Shown here: positions 19,114-29,200 of the stretch, one piece after another
How the letters are laid out: every line of letters begins with the position of its first letter
Position numbering within the stretch: position 1 is the first letter of the stretch
Assembly: GCA_963778465.1 (NCBI GenBank)
Contig: CAVZUK010000003.1
Location: forward strand, 2,604,001 to 2,668,000
Direction of reading: 5' to 3'
Length of the DNA: 64,000 nucleotides
DNA from: CAVZBW01 sp963778465
GTDB taxonomy: Bacteria; Actinomycetota; Acidimicrobiia; Acidimicrobiales; RAAP-2
Notes under the pieces: model-generated
Told to the model about the DNA's origin: nothing
Databases searched by the model: none
What the model saw: only the letters and a program-made list of their open reading frames with translations
Made by a program: the position numbers and the translations under genes

Positions 19114-19749
19114 TCACCGCTCCCGGACGGCATAGGTCAAATGGGTCACTCGCCGCGTCGGCTCCGCGCGGAGCGGTTCCAGGGCTAGGCGGCCCGCGTC
19201 CACGCCCTCGAAGAGGCGGATTCCGGAGCCGAACAGCACGGGTGAGAGCGCGATCGAGAACTCGTCGATCAGGCCGGCGTTCACGTACTCGAGGATCGTT
19301 GCGCCGCCGCCTGCGATGCGGACGTCTCGGTCGCCGACGGCCTCGCGGGCCCGGTCGAGCGCGGGCTCGATGCCGTCGTTGACGAAGTGGAAGGTGGTTC
19401 CATCCGGCCGCTCCCAGGGGTCACGCTTCTCGTGGGTCACGACGAAGACGGGTGTGTGGAACGGTGCCTCCTCCGGCCATGCCTGCTCGCCGCGGTCGAA
19501 CATGCGCTTGCCCATCACACTGGCGCCGGTGCGCTCGAACGTCTCCCGCGCGATGTCGTTGTCGCGCCCCTCCTCGCCGCCTTCGCCGAGCTTCAGGTTC
19601 TCCCGGAAGAACCGCTGGGGGAAGATCCACTGCTGCAGTTCCTCCCACTGCGCCGTCCCACGCTGCACATCCGGGTCGTCCGTGCGCTCCTCGGGCGCGA
19701 TGAACCCGTCCAACGACATCGTCACGCTGAAGAACACCTTTCCAGCCAT
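19114..19749 (-). CDS. Dihydrofolate reductase-family (RibD C-terminal) protein
   Basis: 211 aa protein of the RibD-C/DHFR superfamily: VTMSLDGFIAPEERTDDPDV at the N-terminus, ASVMGKRMFDRGEQAWPEEA, VFVVTHEKRDPWERP, an NADP-binding glycine stretch (DVRIAGGGATILEYVNAGL) and DEFSIALSPVLFGSGIRLFE near the end. These proteins are NADPH reductases whose substrates are mostly unknown and not normally folate. It is last in a three-gene operon with the SRPBCC and ArsR genes; its ATG overlaps the SRPBCC stop as TGATG. This trio is a common actinobacterial arrangement. Confidence 0.92.
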   Translation of the reverse strand: MAGKVFFSVTMSLDGFIAPEERTDDPDVQRGTAQWEELQQWIFPQRFFRENLKLGEGGEEGRDNDIARETFERTGASVMGKRMFDRGEQAWPEEAPFHTPVFVVTHEKRDPWERPDGTTFHFVNDGIEPALDRAREAVGDRDVRIAGGGATILEYVNAGLIDEFSIALSPVLFGSGIRLFEGVDAGRLALEPLRAEPTRRVTHLTYAVRER

Positions 19750-20255
19750 CAGCCTTCTGCTCCCTTCCGAACGATCTCGGTGACGTAGGCAGCCAGATTG
19801 CCCAGGGTCTGCCGGCCGCCCTCGAGCGCGTGGTACTTCTCGACCGCCTCGTCGCGCAGCTCCTTGGTGGGGAACACCGTGCGCATCTCGATCCGGGTCG
19901 CCGCGCCGTCGGGCGCGAACGTGAGGACGGACTCGAAGGCATTCGGGTCGCCGCGGGACTCACCATGCAGGAGTGCGATCCGTTCCGGCGGGGCGATCTC
20001 GGTCCAGGAGATCCACTCCCGGTAGTCCGTCCCGCCGGGTCCGTGCATCACGAAGTCCCACTCCCCGCCGACGCGGAACTCGAACGCCCGCGTGGTGGTG
20101 GTGAACCCCTCCGGTCCCCACCACCGCGACAGGTGCCGGACTTCGGTGAACGCCTCGAACACCAGCTCCCGCGGGGCACCGATGACCCGGGAGATCACGA
20201 TCTCGCGGTCGGCCGTCGCGGACTGCGCCGGCGCTCGTCGTCCCGTCGCGCGCAT
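19749..20255 (-). CDS. SRPBCC/AHSA1-domain protein
   Basis: 168 aa START-like fold of the activator-of-Hsp90-ATPase-1 family. Typical features are IVISRVIGAPRELVFEAFTE, LSRWWGPEGFTTTT, GGEWDFVMHGPGGTDY, PERIALLHGE and the C-terminal helix GGRQTLGNLAAYV. These proteins have a hydrophobic ligand cavity; the ligand is unknown. It starts 3 bases after the arsR stop and overlaps the reductase start, so all three genes are translated from one mRNA and probably repressed by the ArsR protein. Confidence 0.92.
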   Translation of the reverse strand: MRATGRRAPAQSATADREIVISRVIGAPRELVFEAFTEVRHLSRWWGPEGFTTTTRAFEFRVGGEWDFVMHGPGGTDYREWISWTEIAPPERIALLHGESRGDPNAFESVLTFAPDGAATRIEMRTVFPTKELRDEAVEKYHALEGGRQTLGNLAAYVTEIVRKGAEG

Positions 20256-20258
20256 CAG

Positions 20259-20627
20259 CTACTCCTCCTGCCCTCCCTGCTTGAGGTCCTGCACATACTC
20301 GTCCAGCCGGTCGAAGCTCTCGTTCCAGAACCGATCGAACCCGCCGGTCCACTCGTGGACCGGTCGCAGCCCGCGGGCGTCAAGGCCGTACAGGCGCTGC
20401 TTGCCTGCCTTTCGGTCCCGCACCAGCCCGACCTCTCGGAGCACGCGTAGGTGTTTTGACGCCCCCGGCTGGGTCATCCCCAGCTCGCGTGCGACGTCAG
20501 TCACCGGCCGCTCACCTGCCCGCAGCAGCACCAGGATCTCCCGGCGCTGCGGCTCGGCGATCGCATTGAAGACGTCCGACGTCGTCGCTGCTCGGGCTAT
20601 GACGCCATCATATACCGATATCGGCAT
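20259..20627 (-). CDS. ArsR-family transcriptional regulator
   Basis: 122 aa if read from the only ATG. Winged helix-turn-helix of the SRPBCC-linked ArsR type: DVFNAIAEPQRREILVLL, ERPVTDVARELGMTQPGASK (recognition helix), HLRVLREVGLVRDRKAGKQR and a C-terminal EWTGGFDRFWNESFDRLDEY. No metal-binding CxC is present, so it is not a metal sensor of the classical kind. Oddity: the ATG lies between a good -35 and -10 element, so an mRNA made from that promoter could not contain it. Relatives usually begin at the position of an ATA codon at 20600, exactly +1 of the predicted transcript. The true start may be that ATA (113 aa) or an upstream promoter may exist. Confidence 0.9.
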   Translation of the reverse strand: MPISVYDGVIARAATTSDVFNAIAEPQRREILVLLRAGERPVTDVARELGMTQPGASKHLRVLREVGLVRDRKAGKQRLYGLDARGLRPVHEWTGGFDRFWNESFDRLDEYVQDLKQGGQEE

Positions 20628-20634
20628 GTGTCAA
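20607..20634 (-). promoter_or_regulatory. Sigma-70-type promoter and operator of the arsR operon
   Basis: Minus strand reads TTGACA (20634-20629), a 16-base spacer and TATGAT (20612-20607), very close to consensus. The spacer holds the perfect 10-bp palindrome CCGATATCGG (20615-20624), an ideal place for ArsR to block RNA polymerase. Transcription should start near 20600. Confidence 0.65.
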
Positions 20635-20653
20635 CGGAGAAGAATCAGGCAGA

Positions 20654-20842
20654 CCGGTCCTGAGCGCCTACAGCGCTTCCGTCGCGTCCGGTCACTTGCC
20701 ACCTGGACTGCGTCTGTCGGCGTCGTCGCCAATCTCGATCACGGGCACTCCGACCGCGACCGGAACATTTCGCTTCACGGTCGAGGTCACAGACGGCAGC
20801 GGGGAGAAAGCGACCCTGGCAGGCACGATTGCCGTCGGTTGA
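20654..20842 (+). pseudogene. Fragment of a putative Ig (He_PIG) domain
   Basis: A start-less plus-strand frame reads VASGHLPPGLRLSASSPI, then ITGTPTATGTFRFTVEVTD and GSGEKATLAGTIAVG before a TGA. This is the diagnostic pattern of the He_PIG (putative Ig) domain found in secreted actinobacterial proteins. Only one domain end remains, with no signal peptide or start, so it is the tail of a lost secreted protein. Confidence 0.6.
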
Positions 20843-20964
20843 GGCCAGGCGTTCCGCATAGCCCAGAATGGCGCCCGTGGGATCTGCCGTTCGACACGGT
20901 CGCAGCACGGTCGATCACGACCACGGCCTGAGTGCAACGAGGTTGTCGACAAAGCTCGCGCTCC

Positions 20965-21105
20965 CTAAGGCGCAAGCGGCCTCGCCTTTTGCCTCGAGAA
21001 CTCCTCGTCGCTGATCACGACCTCCCTGCATGCGGCGTCAGGGCGGCTCCGACCTCTACGAGCGCCGGCATCCGAGCCGAGTCTTTCGAGCTCATCGAAG
21101 CTCTG
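20965..21105 (-). pseudogene. Possible SHOCT-domain C-terminal fragment
   Basis: The minus-strand frame contains SFDELERLGSD and ends with VVISDEEFSRQKARPLAP followed by a stop, similar to the SHOCT domain (LERLxxLRDxGxISDEEFxxxKxxLL). The residues between the two parts are out of register, so indels are likely. Too short to be functional as read. Confidence 0.4.
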
Positions 21106-21272
21106 GCCCAACCAGATCGACCCGTCGGGGTGGGCCGCACGTACGTCGGCCCGTTCTCGCAATCGTCACCGTGCCGTCGACTCTTGCGCTCGCGGAGGTG
21201 CATACTGCAGTAGAAGTGTGACCTCGCGGCTTTTGTGGCCGACCAACAGCGGGCCAAGAGGGGACGCACCAA

Positions 21273-24200
21273 ATGACGCCGACGGAGACCGTGGCAGTCC
21301 TCTTCACCGACATCGTGGGTTCGACGGAACTCGCGATGAGCGTGCCCAGCGACATCGCCGACGAGGTGCGGCGGACCCATTTCTCGGTGTTGCGCCGGGC
21401 CATCGACGCCTGCGACGGCACCGAGGTCAAGAGCTTGGGCGACGGGTTGATGGCCGTTTGCTCCAATCCGTCCTCGGCATTGGCCTGCGCTGTCTCGATG
21501 CAACAGGGGGTGGAGCGCTCCAACCGCCACAGTCCCCACTCGGTCGGCCTGCGAGTGGGCCTGAGCATCGGCGAGGCGACCCGGGAAGAGGACGACTACT
21601 TCGGCGAGCCGGTGATCGAGGCGGCGCGCCTGTGTGCCAGAGCACAGGGTGGCCAGATCCTCGTGAGCGACATGCTGCGCGCCATGGCGGGAAGGAGGTC
21701 CCCGCTCCCCTTCCGTTCGCTGGGGGAGCTCGAGCTCAAGGGATTACCCGACCCGATCACCACCCACGAGGTGGGATGGGAGCCGCTCCCCGCAGACGAG
21801 TCGGTGGCGCCGACGGGGGACGTCCCCCTCCCCCACGGTCTCACGTACCGCTCCGCCTTTGGGATCATCGGGCGGGACGCCGAGCTGGCGTTTCTCGAGG
21901 ACGCCCGCAAGCGGGTGGATGAGCAGACCGGTCCAGAGGTGGTGCTGATCGCCGGCGAGGCCGGACAAGGGAAGACCACCGTCGCGGCCGAGGTGGCCCG
22001 CCGTGCCCACGAGACCGGGTCCATCGTGCTCCTGGGCCGATGTGACGAGGACCTTCGGATCCCCTACGCGCCGTTCTGCCAGGCGCTGGAGCAGTACATC
22101 ACCCACGCCCCCGAGGAGGTGCTCGTCTCCCAGCTCGCCGAGCATGGGGCGCCGCTGGCCCGGATGGTCCCCGCAGCCCGGCAACGGCTCGGCGACATGG
22201 CTCTCCGCGAGCCGCTCGATGCAGACACGGAGCGCTACCTGTTCTATGGCGCCGCGTCGGACCTCCTCGCGGCGGCCAGTGCGGAACGCCCCGTCGTGCT
22301 CGTGCTCGATGATCTGCAATGGGCCGACAACGGCAGCCTCCAGCTCCTTCGCCACTTGGTCAAGTACACCACTGAGGCCAGAATGCTGATCGTCGCGACG
22401 TACCGGGACGCCGAGCTCTCCGGGGGGCACCCACTCACCGAGACCCTGGGATTCCTCCGACGCGAACACGGCGTCTCTCGGCTCGAGCTCAAAGGCCTGG
22501 GCGACCTCGAGGTCACCATGCTCCTCGAGGCGGCAGCCGGTCACGACCTCGACGAGAATGGCGTGGCACTGGCCCATCTCGTCCAGCGGGAGACCGACGG
22601 CAACCCGTTCTTCGTGACCGAGCTCCTCCGCCATCTCGCCGAGTCGGGCACGATCGTCCAGGACGGCACCGGGCGGTGGGTGCCCGGGGAGGGATTCAGC
22701 GATCTGACCCTGCCCGAGAGTGTCCGGGAGGTGGTCGCGGCGCGGGCAGCAAGGGTGGGTGGTCGTGCCATCTCCGCCCTCTCCATGGCGGCGGTGATCG
22801 GCCGGGACTTCGATCTCGAGCTGCTCGTCCAGGCCACGGGCATGGACGAGGACGGGCTACTCGATCTCTTGGATGACGCCGTGGCGGCCTCCTTGGTGCG
22901 CGAGAACCCCGGTGCGCCCGGTCGCTACAGCTTCAGCCACGCGCTGGTCCAGCACACCCTCTACCAGGATCTTGGTGGCACCAGGAGGGCCCGCTCGCAC
23001 CGGCAAGTGGCCGAAGCGATCGAGGACATGCTCGGCGAGCACGCGGGCAACCGGGCAGAGGAGTTGGCGTACCACTTCTTGAACGCCACGACCCCCGTCC
23101 ACCTCGACAAGGCCCTGGTGTACGCACGACAGGCCGGAGACCAGGCCCTCCGCGCGCTCGCCCCCGCTGACGCGGTCCGGCACTACTCCCAGGCGATCGA
23201 GCTCCTCGCCGACGTGCGCGATCCGGACCCCCACCTGTCGATCGACCTCCTGTTGAGTCTTGGCACCGCGCAGCGGCAAGCCGGCATCGCTGCGTTCCGG
23301 GAGACCCTGCTCGAGGCCGCCCGCCAGGCGGGCGAGCTCGGAGACGGCCCGCGGCTCGCCCAGGCGGCCCTGGCCAACAACCGGGGCTACGTCAGCGCCC
23401 TCGGGGAGGTCGACGTCGAGCGCGAGCAGGCCCTCGAATCGGCGCTCGAAACCCTCCCGGAGGCCGAGAGCGCGCCGCGGGCCCTCCTCTTGGCCACCCT
23501 CTGCGCCGAGCTCTCGTACGGCCCCCTCGACCGCCGCCTGGCGCTCGCCCGCGAGGCCAAGGCAATCGCCCGGCGGCTCGGCGACAAGGCCACGCTCGCG
23601 AAGGTGCTCTATCTTTGCGACGACTCCTTGAGGGTGCCCTCGCTGCTCGCCGAGCGCCTGGCGGACAGCATCGAGGCGCTCTCGCTGGGAGAGGACCTCG
23701 GCGATCCCGTCACCTCGTTTTGGGCGGCGAGCGCGGTCCAGCCCAACGCCCATCAGGCGGGAGAGTTCGATTTGGCCGAAAGGGCGATCGACACCATGAA
23801 CCGGCTGAGCAGGCGGCTCAACCAGCCGGCCCTCGTGTGGCACGCCCGATTCCACGAGGCCTCTCAGGCCATGCTGCATGGCGACTGCGCTAATGCCGAG
23901 AGACTAGCCACCGAGGCGCTCGACCTCGGCATGGCCAGCGGGCAGCCCGACGCCCTCCTCTACTACGGAACGCAGATGGGTGTGGTCCGTCTGCAGCAGG
24001 GACGGGCCAGCGAATTCGTCTCGTTGATCGCCGAGGTCGCCGAGGCGAACCCCACGATTCCGAGCTACACCGCAGCGCTCGCTTGCGCGCAGCTGGACGC
24101 CGGGAACGAGTCCGAGGCCCTCCGGCTGCTCGAGGCCGGGGCGGAGGAGGCTTTCTCGCTGCCTCCACATGCGCCGTGGATGGACGGGATCCTGGCCTAC

Positions 24201-24596
24201 TGCGCCGTCGCCATCGAGCTCGCCGTGCCCGCCGTGGCAGAGCAGCTTCTCGCTCTGGTGGATCCCATTCGGGACCAGATCCCGTCGTTCGGGATGATCG
24301 CACGGGAGCCGGTGGCCACGTTCGCCGGGGGTCTGGCCTCGGTGCTGTGCCGTTACGACAAGGCGGAGGAGTATTTCGAAATAGCCGTAGACCTGGCCGC
24401 TCGCGGCGGTATGAGGTTCGCCGAGGCCCAGACCGATCTGCTGCGGGGTCGCATGCTCGCCGCACGCGGCGAGGACGCCAGAGGCCGCCAGCTGCTGGAA
24501 CGGGCACGCTCACGATCGGTCACCGGAGGCTACGGCATGATCGAACGCCGAGCGGCTGCCGCCTGTCGAGCTCTCGACGCCAGCAGCGTTCTCTGA
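21273..24596 (+). CDS. Adenylate/guanylate cyclase-domain, AAA ATPase and TPR regulator (paralogue 1)
   Basis: 1107 aa cytoplasmic signalling ATPase. Residues 1-165 are a class III nucleotide cyclase domain: LFTDIVGSTE with metal Asp13, VKSLGDGLM with Lys53 and Asp57, and DDYFGEPVIEAARL. The transition-state Asn expected at 115 is Ile, while Arg119 is kept. Residues about 195-480 form an AAA/STAND ATPase (Walker A GEAGQGKTT near 227, Walker B VVLVLDDLQWAD). The remaining 600 residues are TPR-like helices. No LuxR output domain. GAGGGG precedes the ATG. Similar throughout to the protein at 26269-29565. It probably senses a ligand or partner through the TPR array; true cyclase activity is doubtful. 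Confidence 0.92.
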   Translation: MTPTETVAVLFTDIVGSTELAMSVPSDIADEVRRTHFSVLRRAIDACDGTEVKSLGDGLMAVCSNPSSALACAVSMQQGVERSNRHSPHSVGLRVGLSIGEATREEDDYFGEPVIEAARLCARAQGGQILVSDMLRAMAGRRSPLPFRSLGELELKGLPDPITTHEVGWEPLPADESVAPTGDVPLPHGLTYRSAFGIIGRDAELAFLEDARKRVDEQTGPEVVLIAGEAGQGKTTVAAEVARRAHETGSIVLLGRCDEDLRIPYAPFCQALEQYITHAPEEVLVSQLAEHGAPLARMVPAARQRLGDMALREPLDADTERYLFYGAASDLLAAASAERPVVLVLDDLQWADNGSLQLLRHLVKYTTEARMLIVATYRDAELSGGHPLTETLGFLRREHGVSRLELKGLGDLEVTMLLEAAAGHDLDENGVALAHLVQRETDGNPFFVTELLRHLAESGTIVQDGTGRWVPGEGFSDLTLPESVREVVAARAARVGGRAISALSMAAVIGRDFDLELLVQATGMDEDGLLDLLDDAVAASLVRENPGAPGRYSFSHALVQHTLYQDLGGTRRARSHRQVAEAIEDMLGEHAGNRAEELAYHFLNATTPVHLDKALVYARQAGDQALRALAPADAVRHYSQAIELLADVRDPDPHLSIDLLLSLGTAQRQAGIAAFRETLLEAARQAGELGDGPRLAQAALANNRGYVSALGEVDVEREQALESALETLPEAESAPRALLLATLCAELSYGPLDRRLALAREAKAIARRLGDKATLAKVLYLCDDSLRVPSLLAERLADSIEALSLGEDLGDPVTSFWAASAVQPNAHQAGEFDLAERAIDTMNRLSRRLNQPALVWHARFHEASQAMLHGDCANAERLATEALDLGMASGQPDALLYYGTQMGVVRLQQGRASEFVSLIAEVAEANPTIPSYTAALACAQLDAGNESEALRLLEAGAEEAFSLPPHAPWMDGILAYCAVAIELAVPAVAEQLLALVDPIRDQIPSFGMIAREPVATFAGGLASVLCRYDKAEEYFEIAVDLAARGGMRFAEAQTDLLRGRMLAARGEDARGRQLLERARSRSVTGGYGMIERRAAAACRALDASSVL

Positions 24597-24634
24597 GCGA
24601 AACCGAGCCGGCGGTGAATCCACCAAATCTCACC

Positions 24635-24964
24635 TCATTGGGAGCCTGCCCCCGGGGCTCGATACTCCGTCTCCTTCCCCGTCGCCTGGTCGATCTCCTC
24701 CGGGGTGAGCAGCACCACCGTGTCGCCGGTAATCGTCCCCGTGGCGGCCGTCGCCAGTTTCAGCGCAGCGGCCGAGACGTTGTCGGGTAGGTCGACGATG
24801 ATGAACACGTCGGTGTCCCCGAAGGCGTAGTAGAAGCCCTCCAGAGTTCCGCCCACGCTCTCGGCGGCTCGGCGGGCGACGTCCCTTCGGCCGGTCGCAC
24901 CTTCTCGAAGCAGGCCCCGGAAGCCTTCCGGGGTGTAGTTGGAGCGAAAGAGGTACTTCGGCAT
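24635..24964 (-). CDS. GYD domain protein
   Basis: 109 aa protein of the GYD family (PF08734-type): MPKYLFRSNYTPEGFRGLL, RRAAESVGGTLEGFYYAFGD, DVFIIVDLPDNVSAAALKLA, TITGDTVVLLTPEEIDQA. Members are small ferredoxin-fold proteins of unknown function. AAGGGAG lies eight bases upstream of the ATG at 24964. It is convergent with the cyclase gene, whose stop is 38 bases away. Confidence 0.9.
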   Translation of the reverse strand: MPKYLFRSNYTPEGFRGLLREGATGRRDVARRAAESVGGTLEGFYYAFGDTDVFIIVDLPDNVSAAALKLATAATGTITGDTVVLLTPEEIDQATGKETEYRAPGAGSQ

Positions 24965-25238
24965 CACGGGCTCCCTTCTCCGCTGGGGTGCGAACCACTG
25001 TATGGCACCACCCTCACCGGCTCCCCGGGCAATAGCCCTTGCCAACCCCGATCATCGGGGTCCGCTCTCGAGGCATTCGAGCTACGGCCCAACACTCGCC
25101 CACGTTGGCCATCCCGGAGTCGGCCCTGCGCCCGGCGGCGCGGAGCTGGCCGTCAAGGACCACACCCACGAAACAGAGCTTCGTGGATGTGCTCCGTTCC
25201 GGAGGGCCCGATCTTGGACGAGTTCACGGACCGGACAC

Positions 25239-26009
25239 CTAGCCAGTCGTCCCGTGGCGGTCCCGGAGCGCTCGCTTGAGGATCTTCCCGCGCCCGACTT
25301 GGGTAGCGCGGCGAGGAGCTCCACCGTTCGCGGACACTTGTAGCCGCCGATGCGCTCCCGGCAATCCGCGACCAGCGTGTCCTCGTCAAGGACCTGACCG
25401 GGCTTCAGAACCACGGCGGCATGCACCCGTTCGCCCCAATGCTGGTCTGGCAGGCCGATCACTGCGCACTCGAGAACTGCCGGATGCGACATGATCGCCT
25501 CCTCGACCTCGATCGAGTAGACGTTCTCTCCCCCGCTGATGATCATGTCCTTGGCCCGATCGACCAAGAAGAGGTATCGATCCTCGTCCAGGTATCCGAG
25601 GTCCTGGGTCCAGTACCGCCCGTCGCTCGACGCGGCCGGCCAGCTGATCGCCGATGGACCCATTGGTCTCGTCGACCATGAGGACCTTCACGCCCGCATC
25701 GTCGATGATGTACTGGAATTCGGGCACGGCGGATCGGGTATTCAGTGGCACGACCACGGCGCCCATTCCCGTCACTGCGAACAAGCACTCGAGATAGCGA
25801 AAGCCGTTGGCCATGAGCACGGCGACCCGGTCGCCCGTAGCCACGCCGAGGCCCGACAACGCACCGGCGAGTTGCCGGCAGCGGCCAGCCAGCTCGGCGT
25901 AGCTCATCTTCGAAGATCCGTCGACCGCTGCCGTCTTGCGGGGGAAGAGGAGCTCGGCGCGCCGCAGGGCGTCGGAGGTCAACGGCGCTTGCATCCCCAC
26001 TGGACCCAT
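25239..26009 (-). pseudogene. AMP-dependent acyl-CoA synthetase, internally deleted and frameshifted
   Basis: The N-terminal third is readable from 26009 (MSYAELAGRCRQLAGALSGL, GDRVAVLMANGFRYLECLFA, VVVPLNTRSAVPEFQYIIDD). It runs to about 25640 and jumps, in another frame, to the C-terminal domain (GRYWTQDLGYLDEDRYLFLV, DRAKDMIISGGENVYSIEVE, WGERVHAAVV, ALPKSGAG). The middle of roughly 250 residues, including the P-loop and core motifs, is missing. A further one-base loss near 25290 restores GKILKRALRDRHGTTG and a TAG at 25239. Full-length relatives have about 500 residues, so this cannot work. The gap 24965-25238 shows no other gene. Confidence 0.8.
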
Positions 26010-26268
26010 CCTCTCCGATGGCTGGGAGACTCCGCCACTTCGTGTGACGTGACGGGTCGGGACGTCGCACGCAAGACGACAAAGGCGACGGCGTCATCCA
26101 CATCACAGGGTCCAACGGTGAGCGTGCCGCAGAGGGATCTGGTAGAAGCGTCGTCACCTGTCTGTTGCAAGCCCGCTTCGGGGTCGTCTCTGGGTCTGCC
26201 GCTCGAGTGGGGCAGACTCTCCTGAGGCGAAAGAACTGACGGGGAGTCGGCTGCAAGGAGGTCAGTCA

Positions 26269-29200
26269 GTGACGGAGAACGTCGTCGTCCTGTTCACCGA
26301 CCTGGTTGACTCGACCAAGCTCGCCTACGCCCGATCGCCCGAGGCGGCCGAGGACCTGCGCCGGGCCCATTTTGCCCTGCTCCGAAAGGCGATCGCGGTG
26401 GCGGGCGGCGAGGAGGTCAAGAACCTCGGCGACGGGCTCATGGTGGCCTTCCCCGTCGCATCCTCCGCGCTCTCGTGCGCTGTCGCGATGCAGCGAGGGG
26501 TCGAGGCCCACGGGCGCCGCTCGGACGAGCCCCTCGCCATCCGAATCGGCGTCAGCGCGGGCGAGGTGACTCGAGAAGAGGACGACTATTTCGGTGACGC
26601 CGTCATCGAGGCCGCTCGGCTCTGTGCTCGAGCCGAGGCGGGCCAGATCCTGGTGGCGCAGCTGGTCCAGGCAATGGCCGGCCGCAGGAGCAGCGACCAC
26701 TTTCGGTTGGTCGGACCGATGGAGCTCAAGGGGCTGTCCGAGCCGCTCGTGGTGGTCGAGGTGGCGTGGGAGCCCCTCGCAGACGAGGAGATCGATTCCC
26801 GGTCCGTGCCCCTCCCGCCACGCCTGACCTACCGACCGTCGGTCGGGATGATCGGGCGGGAGTCTCAGCTGCGGAGTCTCGAGGAGTCGTTCAAGAGGGT
26901 CGCGGCGGACGGTCGACCCGAGGTCGTCCTGATCGATGGAGAGGCGGGGCAGGGGAAGACGACGCTGGCCGCCGAGGCGGCTAGGCATGTCTGGAGCACG
27001 CCGGGCGAGGAGCGAGCCACGGTCCTGCTTGGGCGTTGCGACGAGGAGTCGGGCGCCCCCTATGCGCCGTTCGCCGAGGCCCTCCAGCACTACGTCGTTC
27101 ATGCGCCCGAGGAGATCGTGGGGCGCCACGTCGCGGCCTTTGGCCCAGAGTTGGCGCGGCTGGCTCCTGCCCTCGGCGACCGGATGGAAGGGCTGTCGTC
27201 CGCGAGGGTCAGCGACGCCGAGACCGACCGTTTCCGGCTCTACCGGTCCGTGCTGGGCTTGCTCGCACAGGCTGCCGAAGACCACCCGGTCGTCCTCGTG
27301 CTGGACGACCTCCAATGGGCGGACGCCGCCAGCCTCCAGCTGCTGCGCCACCTGGTCAAGCAGGCCGGTGACCTCCGGCTCCTGATCATTGCCACCTATC
27401 GCGACACCGAGCTCTCGCCAAGCCACCCGCTCACCGAGACCCTGGCCGCGCTCCGTCGGGAGCAGGGGATCCACAGGATCAAGCTGAAGGGACTCGACCG
27501 GGACGAGGTTCTCGAATACCTGACGGCGGCCGCGGGCGGCGAGACACCCAGCGCCGGGCGCCAGCTCGCCGAGGCGGTGTGCGAGGAGACCGATGGCAAT
27601 CCGTTCTTTGTGAGCGAGGTGTTGCGGGACCTCACCGAGTCGGGCGCCGACTGGCAGAACGAGGCGGTCAGCAAGCTGGCGCTACCCAACAGCGTCCGGG
27701 AAGTCATCATGGCGAGGGTGGCTCGCATCGGCCCCTCCGCCACCCGGATCCTCTCCCTGGCGAGCGTGATCGGGCGCGACTTCGACCTGCAACACCTCGC
27801 CATGACCGCCGAGACGGATGAGGACGGCATGCTGGACCTCTTGGAGGCCGCCTCGGTGATGGCGCTGGTGCGTGAGGTTCCGGACGTCGCCGGTCGCTAC
27901 AGCTTCTCGCATGCCCTTGTGCAGCACACCCTCTACCAAGAGCTGGGTCCTACTCGGCGAGCCCGGGCTCATCGACGGGTGGGCGAGACCTTGGAGGAGC
28001 TCTGCGGGGACCGCACCGGGTCGAGAATCACCGAATTGGCCTACCACTGGTTTCAGGCGACCCAGTTGGTCGACACGAACAAGGCCCTCTCGTACTCCCG
28101 TCAAGCCGGTGAGGCCGCCTTGGCCGGCCTGGCCCCGGGCGACGCCGTCCGCTACTTCCTCCAGGCTCTCCAGCTGCTCGCGCAGCTCCCCGGAGCAGAC
28201 CCCACCTTGGGCGTCGACCTGCGACTCGACCTCGGCATCGCCCAGCGACAGGCCGGCATCCCGGCCTTCCGGGAGACCCTCCTCGAGGCCGCCCACCTCG
28301 CCCAGGGGCTGGGCGATCGAGACCGCCTGGTCCGCGGGGCCCTGGCCAACAACCGGGGGTTCTTCAGCGCCCTCGGTGTCGTGGACGACGAGCGGGTGGC
28401 GGTCCTCGAATCGGCTCTCGAGATGGCCCCGGACGGCGACAGCCCCGATCGCGCCGTGCTGCTCGCCACACTGTGCAGCGAGCTCACCTACGGACCGCTC
28501 GATCGGCGACTGGAGCTCGCTCGCCAGGCGACCGACATGGCCGAACGGCTCGGGGACCCCGCCACCCTCATCGACGTGCTCAACCTGCAGCAAATACCCC
28601 TCACCATTCCGAGCATGTTGAGCGATCGATTGCGCACCAGCGCCCGCTCCGTGATGCTCGCCCGGGAGCTCAACGACCCCGTCCGACTGTTCTGGACCGC
28701 ACACTTCGATCGGGACGCCGCCGTCCAAGAGGGTGACTTCGCACGGGGCACCCGACATCTTGAGGTCATGAAGACGCTGGCCGAGCGACTCCGCCAACCC
28801 ATGATGGTCTGGGTCTCGACGTATCACGAGGCTGTCGAGTCCCTCATCGTCGGAGACCACGAACGCGCCGAGGAGCTGGCCACCTTGGCCCTCGAGATCG
28901 GCACCGAGAGCGCGCAGCCCGACGCCTTCGCGTTCTACGGCGCACAGTTGATCATCGTGCGCATACAGCAGGGGCGAATGGACGAGCTCGCCGCCCTGGT
29001 TGCCGAGATCGCCGAGCAGAACCCCCGCATCGCGGCCTACCAGGCCTGCGTGGCCGCGAGCCACCTGGATGCTCGGGAGGACCAAGAGGCGCTGGTCCTG
29101 CTCGAGATGGCTGCCGAGGACAGCTTTGACTGGGTGTTTCCCGACACCGCCTGGTTCGACGCGATCGCGGTGTACTGCAGAGTGGCTACAGAGCTCTCCG

